Origin: CAVVAL01 sp963742725 | Lineage (GTDB): Bacteria; Actinomycetota; Actinomycetes; Mycobacteriales; Cryptosporangiaceae | Assembly (NCBI GenBank): GCA_963742725.1 | Contig: CAVUMX010000001.1 | Span: 2,480,001-2,544,000, forward strand | Direction of reading: 5' to 3' | DNA: 64,000 nucleotides | The notes under the pieces: generated by a model | The model's input: the letters and a program-made list of their open reading frames with translations, nothing else | The model's database searches: none | What the model was told of the DNA's origin: nothing | Made by a program: the position numbers and the translations under genes | Shown: positions 33,349 through 41,906 of the stretch, in pieces | How positions within the stretch are numbered: the first letter of the stretch is position 1 | Layout: every line of letters begins with the position of its first letter

Positions 33349-34305
33349 ATGCAGGACATGGCAAGCGAGGGGTCTCACACGGGAGGCGTCGAGCCGACCC
33401 GTCACGAGGCGGGCGACATCGAGTCGGCCCATCGTGAAGCAGAGGACTCGCCAGCGCGTCGCCCGGACTCGAAGCCGCCCGAGCAGCCCGCCGCGGAGTG
33501 GCCACTGTGGGATCGCGAGGCGAGCGAGATCGTGACGGCCGACCTCCAGCGGTTTGATCCGATCAGCGAAGCGACGTTCACCCAGCCTCTCGCGGAGCGG
33601 GCGGCGGCTGCCATGAAGACCGCCCCGGCGCCCGCTGCTGTGCGGGTGCCGAGAGGAAAGGTGAAGTTCCTCCAGGCGCTTGCGCGTCGTCGTGGCCGCC
33701 GGTCGGGCTTCCTGGCCGGGCTCGTCGTGCTCGCCGTGCTCATCGGCGTGCCGCTGTCCTACCTCTGTGACGGCAATGGCGAAGCTAGGCCGAGAGCGGG
33801 GTCTCCGGCGGTGCCCGGCAGCGGCGGCACGGCCGACGCGGGACCGGCCTGGTCGGAGGACTTCGCGCCCGCCGCGGGTAACGGCGCCGATCCGGTAGCC
33901 CCCGGTGCTCTTCCGACGCCGGAGTTCGAGGACCCGCCGGCACCGGCGCCGGGCGCCCCGGCGGCCGCTCCCCCGGGTGGTACAGGTTCTGTGCCGGGGA
34001 GCGCCACGGACAGCGGTGCTGACGCGACGTCGGCCAACCGGCCTCCGCGGCGGGCTCCCGCGCGCACACGGCCGGTGGCTGGAGCGGCGGAGGCCACGTT
34101 CGCGGCCGTCGCCGGGGAGGACTGTGGACACTCCGCCGACCATGGCTACTTCCTTCAGGGCGCCTACGGCCGCTGGGCCAAAAGGTCGTCCGGCGGCTGG
34201 AACGGGACGGCTGCCGGGGCACGTTCCGCGCCATGCCGATGTCCGGCTCGGCGAGCCGCGACACCGCCGACTCCGCCGTCTGGTGGTTCGTCACCGGCCG
34301 GGTGA
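33349..34305 (+). CDS. Membrane-anchored protein, frame-broken N-terminal part
   Basis: The ATG at 33349 (GGGAG eight bases upstream) opens a frame with a cytoplasmic acidic N-terminus, a single membrane segment (FLAGLVVLAVLIGVPLSYLC, about residue 125), a long Pro/Ala/Gly linker and the start of a Cys-containing extracytoplasmic domain (EDCGHSADHGYFLQGAYGRW). After about 34200 the frame turns to shadow sequence, and the domain continues in the next frame (34233 onward). One missing G in AACGGGACGG would explain it: the restored codons read GDGCRG. The function is unknown; adhesion or envelope sensing is possible. Confidence 0.6.
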   Translation: MQDMASEGSHTGGVEPTRHEAGDIESAHREAEDSPARRPDSKPPEQPAAEWPLWDREASEIVTADLQRFDPISEATFTQPLAERAAAAMKTAPAPAAVRVPRGKVKFLQALARRRGRRSGFLAGLVVLAVLIGVPLSYLCDGNGEARPRAGSPAVPGSGGTADAGPAWSEDFAPAAGNGADPVAPGALPTPEFEDPPAPAPGAPAAAPPGGTGSVPGSATDSGADATSANRPPRRAPARTRPVAGAAEATFAAVAGEDCGHSADHGYFLQGAYGRWAKRSSGGWNGTAAGARSAPCRCPARRAATPPTPPSGGSSPAG

Positions 34306-35168
34306 AGCAGGGTTCCTGCGCCATCTACGTGTACGTGCCGAAGAGCCAGTACGTGCGGGACTCCGCGGGCCGGCCCGCGACTTACCACGTCATCCGTGGC
34401 CGATCCAACCAGAGCGTGACGAACACCTTCCGGATCACCCAGCCTGAGCTGCGCGGTCGCTGGATCCACGGCGGCACGTTCCCCGTGAGCAACGGCCAGA
34501 TCGGCGTGTCGACGGTGTGGCACGACTTCTCCACGACGCCGCACCTGACCGTGCTCGGCGACACCGAGAGCGGCAAGACGAACCTGCTCCGCCTCGTGGC
34601 CCGGGCGGTGATCCAGAACTACACCCCGGAGCAGGCGCGGGTCATGGTGATCGACCTGCGGCGCGAGCTCTACGACGTGGTGCCGCCCGAGTACCAGCTC
34701 GGCTACGCGGTGTCCGCGGCGCTCGCCCGCCAGATCGTCACCGACGCCGCCACCGCCCTCACCGAGCGCCAGCCGGACGAGTCGGTCACGCCGGCGCAGC
34801 TGCGCCGCCGCGACTGGTGGACGGGACCGGAGCTGTTCCTCCTCATCGACGACTACGACCTGCTCGCCGGATCGATGGACAGCCCGTTCTCGCCGCTGCT
34901 CGATCTCATACCGCAGGCCACGGACATTGGCCTGCGCGTCGTGCTCGCCCGCGGAGCCGCGGGTTCCTCGCGGACGTCGATGGATCCGTTCATGCGACGC
35001 CTGCAGGAGTCCAACGCACCGGATCTCGCCCTCTCCTGCCCGCCGTCGGAAGGCATGCTCATGGGCAACGTTCGCGCCCGCCAGCTGCCGCCCGGCCGAG
35101 CCATGCTCCTTACCCGGCGCGGGCACAGCGTGATCCAGACCGCCCTCGTCGAGACTGCCGAGTCCTAG
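34233..35168 (+). CDS. EccC-type (FtsK/SpoIIIE) ATPase remnant joined to an extracytoplasmic domain
   Basis: A 311-residue frame. The first about 95 residues (SAVWWFVTGRVKQGSCAIYV, YHVIRGRSNQ, RGRWIHGGTFPV) complete the extracytoplasmic domain begun in the preceding frame. From about residue 100 it is the last ATPase module of a type VII EccC: HLTVLGDTESGKTNLLR (P-loop), ARVMVIDLRRELYDV and LFLLIDDYDLL (Walker B). The other EccC modules and membrane helices are missing. It looks like a deletion fusing two unrelated genes, plus a one-base frameshift upstream. Confidence 0.65.
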   Translation: MPMSGSASRDTADSAVWWFVTGRVKQGSCAIYVYVPKSQYVRDSAGRPATYHVIRGRSNQSVTNTFRITQPELRGRWIHGGTFPVSNGQIGVSTVWHDFSTTPHLTVLGDTESGKTNLLRLVARAVIQNYTPEQARVMVIDLRRELYDVVPPEYQLGYAVSAALARQIVTDAATALTERQPDESVTPAQLRRRDWWTGPELFLLIDDYDLLAGSMDSPFSPLLDLIPQATDIGLRVVLARGAAGSSRTSMDPFMRRLQESNAPDLALSCPPSEGMLMGNVRARQLPPGRAMLLTRRGHSVIQTALVETAES

Positions 35169-35221
35169 CCACGCTCTGGCACGGCGCGCGTCTCGGCGTT
35201 CGGTAGAACCGCGACGCCCGT

Positions 35222-36064
35222 TCAGCCGGTGGGTGGCGTCCGGCGTGATGGTGAACGCGGGGTCCTGGCGCCGTCGAGATCTGGAACCGCGGAGAGGAGC
35301 GCCGCCGTGTAGGGATGCGTGGGGTGGTGGTAGATCGCGTGCGGATCCCCGATCTCGACGATCCGCCCCTGGTACATGATCGCCACGCGGTCCGCGAGCC
35401 GGCGCACGACCGCCAGATCGTGGGCGACCAGGACGTAGGCGATGCCCAGTTCGCGCTGAAGCTCGCCGAGGAGGTTGATGATCTGCGCCTGCACCGAGAC
35501 GTCGAGCGCGGCGACGGGCTCGTCCGCGACGACCAGCCGGGGATTGACGATCAGCGCCCGGGCGATGCCGACCCGCTGCCGCTGGCCACCGGAGAGTTCG
35601 TGCGGGTACCGGTCCGCGCAGTCGGCGGCGAGACCGACCAGGTCCAGCATCTCCCGGACCCGACGGCGGAGATGCGTACGGTCGTGGCGGCCCGCCGCGC
35701 GGAGGGGCATGGCGATGCTGGCGCCCGCCGTCCGCCTGGGATTCAGCGACGAGTACGGGCTCTGGAAGATCATCTGGATCTCGTTCCGCGGGCGGCCGGG
35801 GACACGGCGCCCGCCCCGCCAGACGTCATCGCCGTCGAACGTGATCCGCCCGGACGTCGGCGGGAGAAGGCCGGTGACCATACGTGCCGTGGTCGTCTTG
35901 CCGGAGCCGGACTCACCCACGAGGGCCAGCGTCTTTCCGGCCTCGACCGTGAGGTCCACGCCGTCCACGGCCCGGACGGCTGTCCGCCGCAAGCCGAGTA
36001 GGCCCGCCCGCGCGGGGAAATCCTTCACCAGCGCGCGGGTTTCGAGGAGCGGCTGGCCTACCAC
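35222..36064 (-). CDS. Oligopeptide/nickel ABC transporter ATPase (OppF/DppF type)
   Basis: A 280-residue ATPase. Walker A is GESGSGKTTTAR, the Q-loop is in MIFQSPYSSLNP, the signature is LSGGQRQRVGIARAL and Walker B is LVVADEPVAALD. The GTG at 36064 overlaps the end of the OppD-type gene by seven bases. It is the last gene of an operon (permease, permease, ATPase, ATPase). With OppD it energises import of a peptide or a chelated or small polar substrate. Confidence 0.92.
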   Translation of the reverse strand: MVGQPLLETRALVKDFPARAGLLGLRRTAVRAVDGVDLTVEAGKTLALVGESGSGKTTTARMVTGLLPPTSGRITFDGDDVWRGGRRVPGRPRNEIQMIFQSPYSSLNPRRTAGASIAMPLRAAGRHDRTHLRRRVREMLDLVGLAADCADRYPHELSGGQRQRVGIARALIVNPRLVVADEPVAALDVSVQAQIINLLGELQRELGIAYVLVAHDLAVVRRLADRVAIMYQGRIVEIGDPHAIYHHPTHPYTAALLSAVPDLDGARTPRSPSRRTPPTG

Positions 36065-37044
36065 GGCACGGTATCCAGATGGCAGGCGACGCGATGGTCG
36101 GTGGTGCCCGGCACCAGCCGCAGCTCGGGTTGCTCCTCCGCGGCGCGGCTGCCGACGACGTCGGCGTAGGTACATCGCGGCCGGAATGCGCAGCCGGCAG
36201 GCCGCTCGGCCGGTGAGGGCGGGTTGCCAGGAATCGGTGCCAGCGGCGAGGCGCGGTCGTCGCTCAGCCGCGGGGTGGAGTTCAGCAGGCCCCGTGTGTA
36301 CGGATGCCTCGGGTCGCGCAGAACAGCGTCGGTGGGGCCGAGCTCGACGCACCGACCCGCGTACATGACGAGGACCTGGTCGGCGAGCTGGCGCACGACG
36401 GCCAGGTCGTGGGAGATGTAGACGATGGCCATGCCGAGTTCGTCCTGGAGCCGTTGCAGCAGCTCGAGTATCTGCGCCTGCACGGTCACGTCGAGCGCTG
36501 TCGTCGGCTCGTCGGCGATCAGCAGCGCGGGCTCGCAGATGAGTGCCATCGCGATCATGACGCGCTGCTGCATCCCGCCGGAGAGTTCGTGCGGATAGGC
36601 ATGGAACCGCCGCGCGGCCTGCGGTATGCCGACGAGGTCGAGGTAGTCGACGACGCGGCGCCGCGCGGCGGCCCTTGACGCCGTCGTGTGCGCGCGGTAG
36701 GCCTCCGCGACCTGCCGGCCGACCGGGTAGAACGGGTGTAGCGATGTCGTCGGATCCTGGAAGACCATGCCCACCTGGCGACCGCGCACGGCCCGCATCT
36801 GGCGATCGTCCAGGCCCGCGACCTGCTGTCCGTCCAGCAGCACCTCGCCCGTGACGGACGTGCGCCGCGGGTCGTGCAAGCCGGTGACGGCGTACGCCGC
36901 GCTGGTCTTCCCGCACCCGGACTCGCCTACGATGCCGAGCGTGCGCTCCTTCTCGACGGCGAAGGAGAGCCTGTCGACGGCGCGGACCGCTCCCGACGGC
37001 GTCCGGAACTCGACCGTCAGGTCGTTGACCGAGAGGTAGCTCAT
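36058..37044 (-). CDS. Oligopeptide/nickel ABC transporter ATPase (OppD/DppD type)
   Basis: A 328-residue ATPase. Walker A is GESGCGKTSAAY, the signature is LSGGMQQRVMIAMAL and Walker B is LLIADEPTTALD. The C-terminal extension CAFRPRCTYADVV is characteristic of OppD/DppD and often forms an Fe-S-like or Cys motif. The ATG at 37044 overlaps the permease stop by ATGA. It pairs with the OppF-type ATPase downstream. Confidence 0.92.
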   Translation of the reverse strand: MSYLSVNDLTVEFRTPSGAVRAVDRLSFAVEKERTLGIVGESGCGKTSAAYAVTGLHDPRRTSVTGEVLLDGQQVAGLDDRQMRAVRGRQVGMVFQDPTTSLHPFYPVGRQVAEAYRAHTTASRAAARRRVVDYLDLVGIPQAARRFHAYPHELSGGMQQRVMIAMALICEPALLIADEPTTALDVTVQAQILELLQRLQDELGMAIVYISHDLAVVRQLADQVLVMYAGRCVELGPTDAVLRDPRHPYTRGLLNSTPRLSDDRASPLAPIPGNPPSPAERPAGCAFRPRCTYADVVGSRAAEEQPELRLVPGTTDHRVACHLDTVPW

Positions 37045-38048
37045 CGCAGCCGGACCCTCGGGTCTACGAGCACGTAGAGCAGGTCTGTGACCAGGTTCGC
37101 CAGCACGACGAAGAACGCGGCGAGGAGCACGGTGCCCATCACGACCGGAAGGTTCAACTCCTGGGTGGCCTGCACGGAGACGGCGCCGATACCCGGCAGC
37201 CCGAAGACCGTCTCCGTGATAGCCGCACCGCCCAGCAGGGTGCCGACGTCGAGCCCGGCGATCGTGACGATCGGCGTCATGGACGCGCGCGCCGCGTGCC
37301 GGACGACCGAACGCCGGGGGAGGCCTTTCGCACGGGCGACCAGCAGGAAGTCCTCGGAGAAGGTGTTGAGCATCTCGGCGCGCGTGAACCGCGCGTACGC
37401 GGCGGCGAAGAGCGACGCGAGCGTGAACCATGGGAGGAGCAGCCCCGTGAACCACGCCAGGGGATCGTCGAACGGGCTGGTGTAGGAGGGCAGCGGGAGC
37501 CAGCCGAGCCAGAAGACGAACACGACCTGCAGCATCAGGCCGACGAAGAAGGTCTGGGTCGACGCGCCGGCGGCCGCACCGCCGATGGCCGCCCGGTCGA
37601 TCCACGTACCGTGCCGGGCGGCCGCGAGGATTCCGGTGGCGATCCCGATCGTGAGCCACAGCACGGCGGCCCCGACCACCATGCTCAGCGTGATCGGGAG
37701 CGCCCTGGCGATCATGTCGGTGACCGGCTCGAACGTTCGGAACGAGTAGCCGAGGCACGGCGCCGGGCACTCAGAGACGGTGTCTCCGGTGATGACCGTG
37801 CGGCCCGCGACGATGCCGGTCATGAACTCCACGTACTGCTCGGGCAGCGGCTGATCCAGCCCAAGGGTCTGCCTGATCTGCGCGTGCTGCGTGGGCGTGC
37901 ACTGCTGGCCGCATTGCAGCAGTGCCGGATCGGCCGGGATCGCGAAGAACAGACCGAACGTCCCCACGCTCACGGCGGCCAGGGTGACAACGGAGATCGA
38001 CAGCCGCCGCACCAGGAAGCGGAGCGTGCCCTCCCAGCCGGCCCTCAT
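37041..38048 (-). CDS. ABC transporter permease (DppB type)
   Basis: A 335-residue inner-membrane permease with six predicted membrane helices. The cytoplasmic EAA-type loop is AKGLPRRSVVRHAARAS and the C-terminal helix bundle contains LGGAAITETVFGLPGIG. The periplasmic loop after helix 1 carries two Cys pairs (LLQCGQQCTPT and VSECPAPCLG), unusual for DppB. The ATG overlaps the stop of the upstream DppC gene by ATGA. Confidence 0.92.
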   Translation of the reverse strand: MRAGWEGTLRFLVRRLSISVVTLAAVSVGTFGLFFAIPADPALLQCGQQCTPTQHAQIRQTLGLDQPLPEQYVEFMTGIVAGRTVITGDTVSECPAPCLGYSFRTFEPVTDMIARALPITLSMVVGAAVLWLTIGIATGILAAARHGTWIDRAAIGGAAAGASTQTFFVGLMLQVVFVFWLGWLPLPSYTSPFDDPLAWFTGLLLPWFTLASLFAAAYARFTRAEMLNTFSEDFLLVARAKGLPRRSVVRHAARASMTPIVTIAGLDVGTLLGGAAITETVFGLPGIGAVSVQATQELNLPVVMGTVLLAAFFVVLANLVTDLLYVLVDPRVRLR

Positions 38049-38980
38049 CGCGCGATCCTCGGATCGAGGGCGTCGCGCACCGCGTCGCCGACGAGATTGG
38101 ACGCCAGGACGAGCGCGAAGAGTGTCGCGCCCGGGAAGAACGTGAAGGCCGGGTCACTGCGCGCGTACGGGACGCTGTAGAAGATCATCCGGCCCCAGTC
38201 GGGTACGGGCTCGGTGACCCCGATGTTGAGGAAGGACAGCGCTGCCTCCGCCTGGATGAACGCCGGAAGCGACATCGAGAGGGTCACCAGGATGGGACTC
38301 CACAGGTTGGGCAGGAGCTCTCGGAACAGGATGCTCCCGACGCCGGCGCCCGCCACGCGAGCCGCGTCGACGAACTCTCGCTCGCGGAGGGACAGGACCT
38401 GCCCGCGTACGAGGCGAGCAGTGCCCATCCAGCCGAACGCGACCAGGACGATCACCAGCGCGACTATGCGTACCGACGGATCGGGCGACAACTGCGCGCT
38501 GCCGGTGATCGTCACGTTGATGATGGGCACTGCCGCCAGCGCCAGGATGACGAAGGGAAAGGCGAGGAACAGGTCGATGAGCCAGGTGAGAAAGGCATCG
38601 ATCCAGCCGCCCAGATAGCCCGCGACCATGCCGACGACTGTTCCGAGAACCACGGCCAGCAGGGCGCTGACGCCGGCGATGCCCAGCGACGTACGGGTGC
38701 CGTAGACGAGCTGGATGAATACGTCCCGGCCGACGCCCGGCTCTATACCGAACCAGTGCTCCGCACTCATTCCACCGGAGACACCGAGCGGAAATCCGTA
38801 GTCGTCGAGCAGGTGGGTGAACGTGTCGTCCTTGTCGATGCCGTACAGCGCCGAGATCAGATCGGCGAAGACCGCCACGCACGCGAACATCGCCAGGACG
38901 GATCCACCGGCCAACGCCGTCTTGTCGCGGGTGAGTCTGTCCCATGCGAGGCGACGAGGAGACCGATGTCGCACAGTCAC
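38045..38980 (-). CDS. ABC transporter permease (DppC type)
   Basis: A 311-residue permease, first gene of the ATPase/permease operon. Membrane segments begin at about residue 24 (GGSVLAMFACVAVFADL). A typical EAA loop (REREFVDAARVAGAGVGSIL) and the C-terminal LFALVLASNLVGDAVRDALDP are visible. The GTG at 38980 is chosen because GGGGGTGG lies just upstream and the sequence before it lacks coding character; a GTG two codons later is also possible. Confidence 0.88.
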   Translation of the reverse strand: MTVRHRSPRRLAWDRLTRDKTALAGGSVLAMFACVAVFADLISALYGIDKDDTFTHLLDDYGFPLGVSGGMSAEHWFGIEPGVGRDVFIQLVYGTRTSLGIAGVSALLAVVLGTVVGMVAGYLGGWIDAFLTWLIDLFLAFPFVILALAAVPIINVTITGSAQLSPDPSVRIVALVIVLVAFGWMGTARLVRGQVLSLREREFVDAARVAGAGVGSILFRELLPNLWSPILVTLSMSLPAFIQAEAALSFLNIGVTEPVPDWGRMIFYSVPYARSDPAFTFFPGATLFALVLASNLVGDAVRDALDPRIAR

Positions 38981-39318
38981 CAACCACCCCCTTGTGAACG
39001 AGATCGAGCCTAGTTGTTCGCGAGGCGGCGTGTGCCCGCGGTGAACATGACGCCCAGGGGCCACTGTGGCCAGGTGTAGGCTCGCAGGTCGGGTACGCAT
39101 GGACGATTCATGCGCTCAGCCGGCTTGACCGGAACCTTGCCTGAGCGAGGTGGCGCGGATGGCATAGGACTGGCGTCCCAACTTCGGAGCAACCTCCGTC
39201 GCTGCCGCGGTGGGCGGTCTAGTCTCTTGGTCGCGATCCAGACGTGACTGATGTGCTTCGTCACGTATCCAGTTACTTGCGGGGGTGCGACGCATACGTC
39301 GACATGTGGGGGGTTCGA
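38981..39318. other. Divergent promoter region of the peptide transporter
   Basis: A 338-bp gap between the divergent permease operon and the lipoprotein gene; no gene is seen. It must hold both promoters. The most notable element is a perfect inverted repeat GGCCACTGTGGCC at 39059-39071, a candidate operator. No known regulator can be named. Confidence 0.5.
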
Positions 39319-41052
39319 GTGAATCGGTTCTCAGCCGTACTTGCGGCCGGATTGGCGGTCGGACTGGCGGCCGCCGGGTGTACCGCCGACTCGGGGAGCA
39401 GTACGCGTAGACAGGCGGGCCCGGCCGCAGCGTATTCGATCACGCTCGACGCCGACTCGTCCGCGCCGGCGCCAGAGGTCGCCGGGGCGAAACGCGGGGG
39501 CGTGATCACGGTTCTGAGCCCATTCGACTTCCAGTCGGTCGATCCCGCCCAGATCAACGTCGACAACGAGGTGGTTCTTGCGGATCTGCTGTACCGCACG
39601 CTGACCACCACGCGCCAGACGGAGTCGGGAAGCCTGGAGGTGGTGGGCGACCTCGCCACCGACGCGGGCGAGCCCTCGGACGGCGGCCGCACGTGGACGT
39701 ACACGCTGCGGGAGGGGATCAAGTACGAGGACGGCCAGCCGGTAACGGCCAAGGACGTCGCCCACGGCGTGGCGCGGGCATTCGCGCCGGAGCTGCAGCT
39801 CGGCAACCGGCGCCTGCAGCGGTGGCTGGCGGGCTCGGAGGAGTACAACAAGAACTACAAGGGCCCCTACACCCAGGGACCGATTCCGCCGGGAGTCGAG
39901 GTCCCCGACGACCGCACGATCGTGTTCCGGTTCGACCGGCCGCAGCCGTACTTCCCGTTCGTCGCCGGAGCGGTCACCACGGTGCCGGTGCCCCCGGCCA
40001 AGGACACCCGCGCCAACTACGGCAACAAGCCGGTCGCCACCGGGCCGTACCGGCTCCAGAGCTACGTGCGCGGTCAGCGGATGGTGCTGGTCCGCAACAC
40101 GAACTGGGACGCGAAGACCGACCCCGTGCGGCACCAGTACGCCGACGGTTTCGACTTCCAGCTCAGCGTGACGCCTCTGCAGATCTCCGAACGGCTGATC
40201 GCGGATCGAGGTGCCGACCAGCTCGCGACGACGTGGTGGTCGGTCACGCCCGAACTCGTCCCCCGGGTGGAAGCCGACCCGAAGATCCGCGCGCGGGTCA
40301 CCCAGGGGCTCACGGGCAACGTTCAGTACCTGTACATCAACACGTCCCGGGTCAAGGACGTGGACGTCCGGCGCGCGCTCAACTTCGCTATCGACCGGCA
40401 GTCGTTCGTGAAGGTCCAGGGCGGGCCCTCCCTGTCGCAGCCGGCGACGACGCTGCTGTCGCCGCTGATTCCCGGCCAGCGGCGGTACAACGCGTACGAC
40501 GGCGGCCCGACCGGCGATCCTGAGCAGGCGAAGCGCCTGCTGGGCGGAAAGACCGTGACTCTCACACTGGCGGCGGGGACGACTCCGCTCTCCCAACGGC
40601 GCGCGGCTACCATCCGCGCCGCGCTTGAGCGCGCCGGGTTCAAGATCTCGATGCAGCCCGTCGACAGCCAGTTCTACTACGCCAACGTCTCCAAGCGGGG
40701 TAACCCGTACGACCTGGTTCTCGGCGGCACGTCGGCCCTCTGGCCGGACGGCAGCGCGGCTCTGCGCAACGGCTGGGACGGCCGTCAGATCCGCGACCAG
40801 GGCCACGAGAACCTCTCCTTCTTCGACGAGCCGGCCATCAACGAGCGAATGGACGAACTGGACAAGGAGACGGATCCGGCGAAGGCCGCCGCGGCCTGGG
40901 CAGAGTTGGACAGGCAGATCATGGCGGAGTACGCCCCGACCGTCCCGCTGACCTACTTCGGGTCGTATTCGCTCTCCGGCTCGAAGGTCGGCGGGATCTA
41001 CCTGAGCACGGCCGCCAACCTGCCGGCGCTGCGGAACGCGCACGTGAAATAA
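39319..41052 (+). CDS. ABC transporter solute-binding lipoprotein (SBP_bac_5 family)
   Basis: A 577-residue extracytoplasmic binding protein. The start GTG at 39319 follows GGGGGG and gives a lipoprotein signal with lipobox LAAAGC (Cys21). Family motifs include LRFDFQ-like FDFQSVDPAQ, DLATDAGEPSDGGRTWTYTL and VRRALNFAIDRQSF. It is the presumed receptor for the OppF/OppD/DppB/DppC transporter encoded divergently. The substrate is a peptide or other small ligand; the sequence does not say which. A strong hairpin follows the stop. Confidence 0.92.
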   Translation: MNRFSAVLAAGLAVGLAAAGCTADSGSSTRRQAGPAAAYSITLDADSSAPAPEVAGAKRGGVITVLSPFDFQSVDPAQINVDNEVVLADLLYRTLTTTRQTESGSLEVVGDLATDAGEPSDGGRTWTYTLREGIKYEDGQPVTAKDVAHGVARAFAPELQLGNRRLQRWLAGSEEYNKNYKGPYTQGPIPPGVEVPDDRTIVFRFDRPQPYFPFVAGAVTTVPVPPAKDTRANYGNKPVATGPYRLQSYVRGQRMVLVRNTNWDAKTDPVRHQYADGFDFQLSVTPLQISERLIADRGADQLATTWWSVTPELVPRVEADPKIRARVTQGLTGNVQYLYINTSRVKDVDVRRALNFAIDRQSFVKVQGGPSLSQPATTLLSPLIPGQRRYNAYDGGPTGDPEQAKRLLGGKTVTLTLAAGTTPLSQRRAATIRAALERAGFKISMQPVDSQFYYANVSKRGNPYDLVLGGTSALWPDGSAALRNGWDGRQIRDQGHENLSFFDEPAINERMDELDKETDPAKAAAAWAELDRQIMAEYAPTVPLTYFGSYSLSGSKVGGIYLSTAANLPALRNAHVK

Positions 41053-41075
41053 CCCGGTCGTCAACGACTCACAGG

Positions 41076-41107
41076 CGGCGGGGGACCGGTAGGCCGGTTC
41101 CCCGCCG
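41076..41107 (+). terminator. Hairpin terminator after the lipoprotein gene
   Basis: A 14-bp stem (CGGCGGGGGACCGG against CCGGTTCCCCGCCG, one G-U pair) with a four-base loop, 23 bp after the stop at 41052. Confidence 0.75.
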
Positions 41108-41265
41108 CAACCATGTGACGGACCGCGGCCGAGCCGAGCGTGGTCCTGCTTTCGGACCAGCCGCCGTATTCCGGTACGGGCCTAGAGGCCCATCTTTTCG
41201 TGCTGGGGGCCCGCGGTGAGCGACAGCTAAATACGGTAGTCCCTCTCAGGGCAAGGGACTTACCT

Positions 41266-41901
41266 ATGCGATCAACGACATCGGGTGGAAATCAACAAGT
41301 CACGGTGAGACCTCGGCTGGTCGTCGCGATCACCGGAGCCACTGGCACGATTCTGGGGGTTCGGCTGCTTGAGGTGGCCCGTTCACTGGGCGTTGAAACG
41401 CATCTTGTAGTAAGTGACTGGGCGCTACGCACACTGCGGATCGAGACGCCTTATCGCATCGAGGAACTTCGTGCACTTGCATCGGCTACGTACCCGGTTC
41501 AGAACGTGGGCGCGCCAGTTGCAAGCGGCTCGTTCCGGGTCGATGGAATGGTCATCATTCCATGCAGCATGAACACGCTCGCGGGCGTCGCCCTTGGCTT
41601 GAGTAACAATCTCATCCTTCGCTGCGCGGACGTCACGTTGAAGGAACGGCGCAGGCTCGTCCTGGTTCCCCGCGAGACCCCGCTCAGCGCGATCCACCTC
41701 CGGAACATGCTGACCTTGGCCGAGCTGGGGGTCTCGCTGGTCCCGCCGGTGCCTGCCTTCTACAACCATCCCGAAACGATCGAGGACTTCGTGGACCACA
41801 TCGTTGCCCGGGTTCTGGATCAGTTCGACATCGAGACCGACTTGACGACCCGGTGGGGCGCGACACGGCGGCTCCTACTCGACGATTCCGCAAGGGAGTG
41901 A
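41266..41901 (+). CDS. ubiX: Flavin prenyltransferase, UbiX family
   Basis: A 211-residue enzyme that makes prenylated FMN, the cofactor of UbiD decarboxylases. It shows the N-terminal flavin-binding pattern VAITGATGTILGVRLLE, the conserved IIPCSMNTLAGVALGLSNNL and LVLVPRETPLSAIHLRNM. The ATG at 41266 (AAGGGACTT upstream) is preferred to an earlier in-frame start. It ends five bases before the UbiD gene, so the two form the usual pair. The neighbouring transport genes suggest use on an imported acid. Confidence 0.92.
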   Translation: MRSTTSGGNQQVTVRPRLVVAITGATGTILGVRLLEVARSLGVETHLVVSDWALRTLRIETPYRIEELRALASATYPVQNVGAPVASGSFRVDGMVIIPCSMNTLAGVALGLSNNLILRCADVTLKERRRLVLVPRETPLSAIHLRNMLTLAELGVSLVPPVPAFYNHPETIEDFVDHIVARVLDQFDIETDLTTRWGATRRLLLDDSARE

Positions 41902-41906
41902 GTGAA

